From Anaerolineae bacterium (GTDB lineage Bacteria > Chloroflexota > Anaerolineae > Aggregatilineales > Aggregatilineaceae), in the NCBI GenBank assembly GCA_018056405.1, contig JAGPFT010000057.1, positions 1 to 10,452 of the forward strand: 10,452 bases of DNA, in the 5' to 3' direction. The position numbers and the translations under genes are program-made. Shown in pieces: positions 6,422 through 10,452 of the stretch; position 1 is the first letter of the stretch, and the number at the start of each line of letters is the position of its first letter. The notes beneath the pieces were generated by a model, which saw only the letters and a program-made list of their open reading frames with translations, was not told the origin of the DNA and ran no database searches.

Positions 6422-7210
6422 CTAAGCCAATCCAAGAATGCGCCGGGTCTCGCTCACCGTCGCGATGGGCCGCCCCATCGCCCGCGCAATCGCCGCAGCC
6501 TCGGCCACCAGTTCATGGGTCGGGACGATCTCGCCGTCTTTGTTGTACGGGTTGTCCTCGGTGCCCACCCGCACGTGATCGCCGCTGGCAATGGCCGCCG
6601 CGATGATCGTGCGCTGGGAGCTGCCCATGATGCTGACGTTGATCACCGATCCGGCGGGCATGTGCTGGCGACGATAGAGATACTCCTCGATGGTGCCCGG
6701 CGACCACTGCCCGCCCGGCCAGTCGAAGAACAGCGTTGTGAAATAGGGCGGCTTGAGCAATCCCTTCCCGATCAGGTAGTTCATGTTCCAGATCGAGCCA
6801 GTGTTCCAGATTTCAAGCTCCGGCTTAACCCCGTACTCGTTGCACAGCCGCATGTATTCCTCTAGCTCTTCACGCGGGTGCAGCACGTGAAAGTCCCGCG
6901 CGGTGAAGGCTTCATCATGGTGGCTGGTGATCATCGAGATCATGTCGGCGTGGTGGGTGAAGACATCCATCCGCTCCGGAATCTGCAAGCTGGACATGCC
7001 GCATTGCAGCACCAGCTCGCCCGCCTTCTGGCGGTGCAGGGCGATCACCTCCTGCCAGCGGCCTTCGGCGTGCGTGTGGATGATCGTCGCTCCCGCTTCC
7101 TGGCAACGCAACGCCTCTTCGACAATGGCTTCCGGCGTCTTCGGGTAATCCACCTTGTCGGGTGCCAACCAACAGATATTAGCGGTGGCAGTGAGGATGA
7201 GGGGGTCCAT
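6422..7210 (-). CDS. DUF849/BKACE family beta-keto acid cleavage enzyme
   Basis: The protein has 262 residues, somewhat short for this TIM-barrel family. Known members (the 3-keto-5-aminohexanoate cleavage enzyme Kce and the dehydrocarnitine cleavage enzyme) convert a beta-keto acid plus acetyl-CoA into acetoacetate and a new acyl-CoA. Visible signature: MDPLILTATA at the start, TPEAIVEEALRCQEAGATIIH, zinc ligands H45 and H47 (HTH), and HVRVGTEDNPY (212-222) with E218 as the expected third zinc ligand and R214 and D219 near the active site. The TTGG-like segment after strand 3 of better-known members is CGMSS here (70-74), and ITSHHDEAF (94-102) replaces the usual Gs-NF stretch, so the substrate may differ. 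AAAGGAG precedes the ATG by five bases. The gene lies 20 bases after the Gfo/Idh/MocA gene and 22 before the SDR gene, suggesting these supply its keto substrate. Confidence 0.88.
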   Translation of the reverse strand: MDPLILTATANICWLAPDKVDYPKTPEAIVEEALRCQEAGATIIHTHAEGRWQEVIALHRQKAGELVLQCGMSSLQIPERMDVFTHHADMISMITSHHDEAFTARDFHVLHPREELEEYMRLCNEYGVKPELEIWNTGSIWNMNYLIGKGLLKPPYFTTLFFDWPGGQWSPGTIEEYLYRRQHMPAGSVINVSIMGSSQRTIIAAAIASGDHVRVGTEDNPYNKDGEIVPTHELVAEAAAIARAMGRPIATVSETRRILGLA

Positions 7211-7230
7211 GAACGCTCCTTTGCATTGAG

Positions 7231-8277
7231 TCAGGCCAGCGCTACGGGCCTGGGGACCGCAACACGGCTGCCGCTCTCCACCGACTGGTAGGCAGCCCGG
7301 ATAGCCAGCAGCCCATAGTGGGCATCCACCGGATCAACCTTCGGTGTGCTGCCGTTCCACACAGTCTGCAAGAAGTCTTTCACTTCGGCGACAATGGAGT
7401 TGTACTTCCAGCGCACAGGGTCGTAAGGTACCGCTTCGAGCGGCGTCCCGTAGAAGTCCTCGCTGCCGGTGTACAGAATCGCTGGCGGGCGGGCGATCTG
7501 GTCAATGATCAGGGCCGCCTTGCTGCCGTAAATCTCCAGCCGCTCCGTCCAGGGGATGAGCGCGGTGAAGCTGAACTGCAAGGTGAACTCCGCCCCACTG
7601 GCCATGCGCCCCATGATCAGCGCGTTGTCCTCAACCTCACTTGCGGCGACTCTCTTGGACGCGAACGCTTGCAGGCTCTCTATCTCGCCGAAGAGCCACT
7701 TGAGCAGGTAAAAGGTGTGCGGGCTGGCATCCATGATCACGCCACCGCCGGAACCAGAGCGCGAGGCCTTCCAGGGGTGCGGATTGACCAGCCGCTCCAA
7801 CTCGCTGCCGGCGATCAGCGTGCGAATCTGGAAAATGTCGCCCAACGCGCCAGCGCGCAGCAGCTTTTCGGCTTCCAGGTAGGCGGTGACGAAGCGCGTG
7901 TTCTCGGCCACCGAGAACTGGACGCCCTCCGCCCGCGCCGCCTCGATGAGCGCCAGGCCCTCGTCCGGGTCAACCGTCAGGGGCTTCTCCAGCAACACGT
8001 GCTTGCCCCGCTGGAGCGCGTACAGCGTGACAGGGTAGTGCAGGTTGTGCGGCAGGATGATGTCCAGCAGGTCCACGCCGGCCTCGTCAATCAGGCGGCG
8101 GTAGTCGGTATAGACCGCCGCGCCGAACTGCTCAGCCATACGGTGCGCTTTGGGTTCGTCAATGTCGCACACGGCGACGACATCGGCGATGTCGCGCATG
8201 GCCGCGCAGCCCTCGACGTGCGCATCGGAGATGATGCCCAGCCCGATGATGCCGACCCGCAGTTTGCTTCGCTGCAT
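7231..8277 (-). CDS. Gfo/Idh/MocA family NAD(P)-dependent oxidoreductase
   Basis: The protein has 348 residues, the family's typical length, with an N-terminal Rossmann domain and a C-terminal alpha/beta substrate domain. GIIGLGIISDAH (9-20) is the nucleotide-binding loop. D38 in VCDID suggests NAD. EKP is at 97-99 with catalytic K98. GGGVIMDASPH (177-187) supplies the D183 and H187 pair of the active site. Family members oxidise or reduce sugars, inositols and sugar acids, often at a ring or chain hydroxyl. The ATG at 8275-8277 was preferred to a TTG at 8292 inside the preceding gene: GGAG lies nine bases upstream, and LRVGIIG then starts at the usual distance. Only four bases separate it from the M24 stop codon, so the two are almost certainly co-translated. 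It may oxidise the imported compound or its hydrolysis product. The precise substrate is unknown. Confidence 0.95.
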   Translation of the reverse strand: MQRSKLRVGIIGLGIISDAHVEGCAAMRDIADVVAVCDIDEPKAHRMAEQFGAAVYTDYRRLIDEAGVDLLDIILPHNLHYPVTLYALQRGKHVLLEKPLTVDPDEGLALIEAARAEGVQFSVAENTRFVTAYLEAEKLLRAGALGDIFQIRTLIAGSELERLVNPHPWKASRSGSGGGVIMDASPHTFYLLKWLFGEIESLQAFASKRVAASEVEDNALIMGRMASGAEFTLQFSFTALIPWTERLEIYGSKAALIIDQIARPPAILYTGSEDFYGTPLEAVPYDPVRWKYNSIVAEVKDFLQTVWNGSTPKVDPVDAHYGLLAIRAAYQSVESGSRVAVPRPVALA

Positions 8278-8281
8278 GGCC

Positions 8282-9442
8282 CTACGCTCCAAGAGTGCGG
8301 AAGATGCCAGATGTCGTCACAGGCCGGATGGGAGTGGGCAGATGGGTGAGCTGGCGCACCCCGCTCTCGGCGATCACATAGGTCTCCTCGTCGCCGATCA
8401 GCTCGCCTGTTTCGTACACGGCGTACATTTCCAGGTTGAGCACGATCCCCGCCTCGAGCACCAGTGCCGCGTTCTCCGGGTAGAGCCAGATTTCCTCGAC
8501 CTGCAGGCCAATTGTGTGACCAATGTTGGGGATGAACGGCTTGAGACCCTGCCGGTCGTAGAGCGCCATCGCCAGGTCGTAGACCTCCCCGAAAGTCTTG
8601 CCGGGAGCCAGCGCACCGCCTACCTCGTCCACAATGGCGCACATGGTCTGGTGCAGGGCACTCATGCCAGAGGGAATCTCGCCGCTGAACATCAGCCGCC
8701 GCGTGTCAGAGTAATAGCCGGAAACAATGGCCCCCAGATCGAGCGTGACCAGCTTGCCCGACTGAAGTTTCTCGTAAACTTCCACTTCCGGGTTCGACGC
8801 GCCGAACGACAACGTGACATGGCTGATCCCGGACGCGCCGCGCCGCATCATGCCTACCTTCGCCGCCTGCATCAGGCTGGGCCGGTCAACACCCAGGTGC
8901 ACCATGTCCATCAATTCGGAGACCGTCTGCTCCACGACCTGGATACTTTTCTCCAGCAGAGCAACTTCCTGGGATGACTTGACCATGCGGGTCAGCATCA
9001 TTGCCCGGTCTACTGTGACCAGGTGCTGCGGCTGGACGATCTGCCCGGCGACTTGCAGGACGGCGTAGGGACAGCTTGATTCAATGCCCAGGCGAGAGGA
9101 AGACGTCAGGTCGGCGGACAGCACGGAGGCCAGTTCCTGGTAGGCCCCTGCGATGTCGGGAAACGTCTTCACGGCATCCACCCCATAGGTGACGCCGGTC
9201 GCCGCGCCGCCCCAGCACAACAGGGTCGTCTTGCCGCGCGCAGACACGTAAGAGAAGAAGGGCAGCACATTGCGCAGCGCGTAAAGGATGGGGTTGCCGC
9301 TGCTCGGCAGAGCGGGATAGCCCGTCGTGTAGAACACGTTCTCCGGCGAGGTCAACAGCACGCCGTCCAACCCGGCTTCGCCCATCCGTTTGAGCAGCTC
9401 AGCCTTGTTGAGTCCCAATGGCTCAAACCGTACTTCGGACAC
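8282..9442 (-). CDS. M24-fold metallohydrolase (Xaa-Pro dipeptidase/creatinase-like)
   Basis: The protein has 386 residues with the two-domain layout of prolidase and creatinase relatives: a creatinase-type N-terminal domain (about 10-145) and a pita-bread catalytic domain (about 160-370). All five metal ligands can be placed: D235 (TLDLGA), D246 (SDTRR), H309 (NIGHTIG), E338 (NLEMY) and E352 (GDEETYV). This argues for an active dinuclear enzyme rather than metal-free creatinase. The second conserved His of prolidases and methionine aminopeptidases, seven residues after the ligand His (GLEVHE-type), is Glu here (E316, LQVEE), which points away from ordinary X-Pro peptidase activity. The start is a GTG at 9440-9442 with AAGGGG just upstream. 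It is the first enzyme gene after the regulator (86-base gap) and touches the Gfo/Idh/MocA gene. It may hydrolyse an amide or other C-N bond in the imported substrate. Confidence 0.9.
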   Translation of the reverse strand: MSEVRFEPLGLNKAELLKRMGEAGLDGVLLTSPENVFYTTGYPALPSSGNPILYALRNVLPFFSYVSARGKTTLLCWGGAATGVTYGVDAVKTFPDIAGAYQELASVLSADLTSSSRLGIESSCPYAVLQVAGQIVQPQHLVTVDRAMMLTRMVKSSQEVALLEKSIQVVEQTVSELMDMVHLGVDRPSLMQAAKVGMMRRGASGISHVTLSFGASNPEVEVYEKLQSGKLVTLDLGAIVSGYYSDTRRLMFSGEIPSGMSALHQTMCAIVDEVGGALAPGKTFGEVYDLAMALYDRQGLKPFIPNIGHTIGLQVEEIWLYPENAALVLEAGIVLNLEMYAVYETGELIGDEETYVIAESGVRQLTHLPTPIRPVTTSGIFRTLGA

Positions 9443-9528
9443 TACTTCCCCTTTCTGATGCCAATGTGTGTGCGGCGACCTGAAGCGCAGGGCATCGCGT
9501 TCGCTCTGCCAGGAGGCCGCCAGCGCGG

Positions 9529-10260
9529 TTACCCCGCGCCTGGCCCCTCCGTTGCCGTCTCCAGGCGATTCTGAATGGCTACCAGATGGCGACGCATAGC
9601 CTCCCGCGCCGCCAGCGGATCACGGGACTTCAACGCCTGGATGATGGCCCGGTGATCGTCAAGCACCTGATCCACCACGCCGGGAAGCTGCGTCGTGCGC
9701 CGGCGGCTGGCCAGCCCCAGGCGACCGATGGACTCCATGAAGCGGATGAGGATGGGATTGCGCGAGGCGTTGGCGATCAGCCGGTGTAGCTCGGCATCGG
9801 CCATCATGAAGGCGTGCGGGTCGTCCCGCGACTGCTCGGACTGGGCGGCTATCGCCTCAATCTCGGCGATCTCCTCATCCGTGATCTGCGTCGCCGCGAT
9901 CTCGATGATCCCCGGCTCGATGACGCTTCTGGCCTGGAGGAGTTGGATGAAAGTGGAAACATCGAGCGAGAAAACGAAGTCGAGGTGCTCGACCAGAAGT
10001 TCTGGTTGCAGGGAGGTGACGTAGGTGCCGGAACCCTGGCGAATCTCGACTACCTTCATCACCGACAGCGCGCGCAGGGCCTCGCGCAACGAGGGGCGGC
10101 TGACGCTGAGCATGGCGGCGAGTTCCGTTTCGGGGGGCAGCCGGTCGCCGGGCTTGAGCTTTCGCTCGCTGATGAGGCTGAGGATGCGCGCCACAATCCG
10201 CTCGCTAAGCGGTTTTTGCTCTAGGGTGCTGAAGGTCGCCGAAGGCTCTGTTGAGGTCAT
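9529..10260 (-). CDS. GntR-family transcriptional regulator, FadR/FCD type
   Basis: The protein has 243 residues. A winged helix-turn-helix occupies about 16-82, with the GntR pattern KPGDRLPPETELA, then SRPSLREALRAL, and RQGSGTYV for the wing. The C-terminal all-helical FCD domain (about 90-235) has the expected metal set: D155 and H159 (DAELH), H203 (DDHRAI) and H225 (RRHL). FCD proteins commonly bind carboxylates or sugar acids through that metal, which fits a pathway of acidic intermediates. The ATG at 10258-10260 was chosen because a TTG at 10302 would lie only a few bases after the predicted transcription start and would add residues overlapping the operator. GGAG is 14 bases upstream, a long spacing. 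The gene leads the leftward series and has operator-like half-sites in its own leader, so it is likely autoregulated and a repressor of the locus until the ligand appears. Confidence 0.95.
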   Translation of the reverse strand: MTSTEPSATFSTLEQKPLSERIVARILSLISERKLKPGDRLPPETELAAMLSVSRPSLREALRALSVMKVVEIRQGSGTYVTSLQPELLVEHLDFVFSLDVSTFIQLLQARSVIEPGIIEIAATQITDEEIAEIEAIAAQSEQSRDDPHAFMMADAELHRLIANASRNPILIRFMESIGRLGLASRRRTTQLPGVVDQVLDDHRAIIQALKSRDPLAAREAMRRHLVAIQNRLETATEGPGAG

Positions 10261-10283
10261 GGCGGTTGCATTGACTCCAAAAT

Positions 10284-10309
10284 TTGTCAGACCATTTGAC
10301 AACTTTGTC
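10284..10309. promoter_or_regulatory. Probable operator array for the FadR-type GntR regulator
   Basis: TTGTCAGACCA (10284-10294) fits the TNGTNNNACNA pattern known for FadR-type GntR proteins. GACAA-CT-TTGTC (10298-10309) is a second perfect inverted repeat built from the same half-site. The two lie in an A+T-rich island just downstream of the predicted leftward transcription start and over the -35 of the rightward promoter match, where bound protein would block both. Binding by the adjacent regulator is inferred. Confidence 0.6.
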
Positions 10310-10325
10310 TACAGAGCATTATAAG
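10296..10325 (+). promoter_or_regulatory. Rightward sigma70-type promoter match, divergent from the operon
   Basis: TTGACA (10296-10301, all six consensus bases), an 18-base spacer, and TATAAG (10320-10325, five of six). Its -35 overlaps the operator half-sites. It points out of the window, and no convincing gene start follows before 10452. Its -10 shares bases with the leftward promoter on the other strand, so only one of the two may be real. Confidence 0.4.
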
Positions 10326-10346
10326 CGACATCCAGAGTCCATGCAA
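10318..10346 (-). promoter_or_regulatory. Leftward sigma70-type promoter for the regulator gene and operon
   Basis: On the - strand, TTGCAT (10346-10341, three of six -35 bases), a 17-base spacer, and a perfect TATAAT (10323-10318). Transcription would start near 10311, leaving a leader of about 50 bases before the regulator ATG, and the operator half-sites fall within the first 28 bases of that leader. This is the best promoter seen for the whole leftward series. Confidence 0.6.
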
Positions 10347-10452
10347 GCAGTCCGATGACCGCGCCCCCAAGAGACTCGCTGCGCCCCAGAACCTTTAGAG
10401 GCCGTTTGAGAAGCCTTATACCCGCCTCTTCCCCCATCCCTGGCCCTTCCCC
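10347..10452. other. Right-edge non-coding stretch, nothing recognised
   Basis: This stretch ends in a C- and T-rich run. A + strand frame opening at the ATG at 10355 stays open to the window end, but it has no ribosome binding site and an Arg/Pro/Ser-rich composition, so I do not call it a gene. It is probably the spacer to a neighbour outside the window. Confidence 0.4.

Noticed and set aside
7318..8349. A 343-codon open frame on the + strand
   Set aside because: It is fully antisense to the Gfo/Idh/MocA gene, which has all its motifs. No domain was recognised and its Gln/Arg/Val composition is typical of a shadow frame.
8150..8977. A 275-codon open frame on the + strand spanning the M24 and Gfo/Idh/MocA junction
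   Set aside because: It runs antisense through two well-supported genes and shows no domain of its own.
10355..10452. Possible + strand gene start under the rightward promoter
   Set aside because: The frame is open to the window end, but there is no ribosome binding site, the translation is Arg/Pro/Ser-rich and the tail is a pyrimidine run. It is too short to support a call.

Overview
The window is GC-rich bacterial DNA (by eye around 60% G+C) and is densely coded. It has one gene on the + strand at the left edge and then nine genes, all on the - strand, filling 1129 to 10260. I cannot fix the organism. A CUT1 sugar-type ABC transporter without its own ATPase, a FadR-type regulator and a radical-SAM/helix-hairpin-helix protein, in this composition, would suit an environmental Chloroflexota (Anaerolineae-like) bacterium. 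That is an inference from general resemblance, not a measured assignment.

Left edge (1-1128): the 3' part of a radical SAM protein with a C-terminal helix-hairpin-helix, of the putative DNA modification/repair type. It is convergent with the next gene and probably unrelated to the rest.

Main region (1129-10350, - strand; listed in transcription order, from high to low coordinates): FadR/FCD-type GntR regulator, M24-fold metallohydrolase, Gfo/Idh/MocA dehydrogenase, DUF849/BKACE (beta-keto acid cleavage) enzyme, classical SDR, then a 207-base gap with a small hairpin, then an extracellular solute-binding protein, a MalF-like permease, a MalG-like permease, a second gap with hairpins, and a YajO-like aldo/keto reductase. 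The first five genes are tightly packed (gaps of 86, 4, 20 and 22 bases) and the two permease genes overlap by 8 bases. This reads as one catabolic locus with an enzyme block and a transport block. No ATP-binding subunit is encoded here, so the transporter presumably borrows a shared ATPase.

Inferred working model: the transporter imports a small polar compound. The M24-type enzyme may hydrolyse a C-N bond, one or both dehydrogenases oxidise a hydroxyl to give a beta-keto acid, BKACE transfers the acyl part to CoA from acetyl-CoA and releases acetoacetate, and the aldo/keto reductase handles an aldehyde or ketone. The substrate cannot be read from the sequence.

Right edge (10261-10452): a compact control region. 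An A+T-rich island holds several TTGTC/GACAA half-sites typical of FadR-type GntR operators, a leftward promoter for the regulator, and an overlapping rightward promoter match pointing out of the window. This suggests autoregulation and possibly a divergent partner transcription unit just beyond the window. No RNA genes, CRISPR arrays, insertion sequences or origins were recognised.
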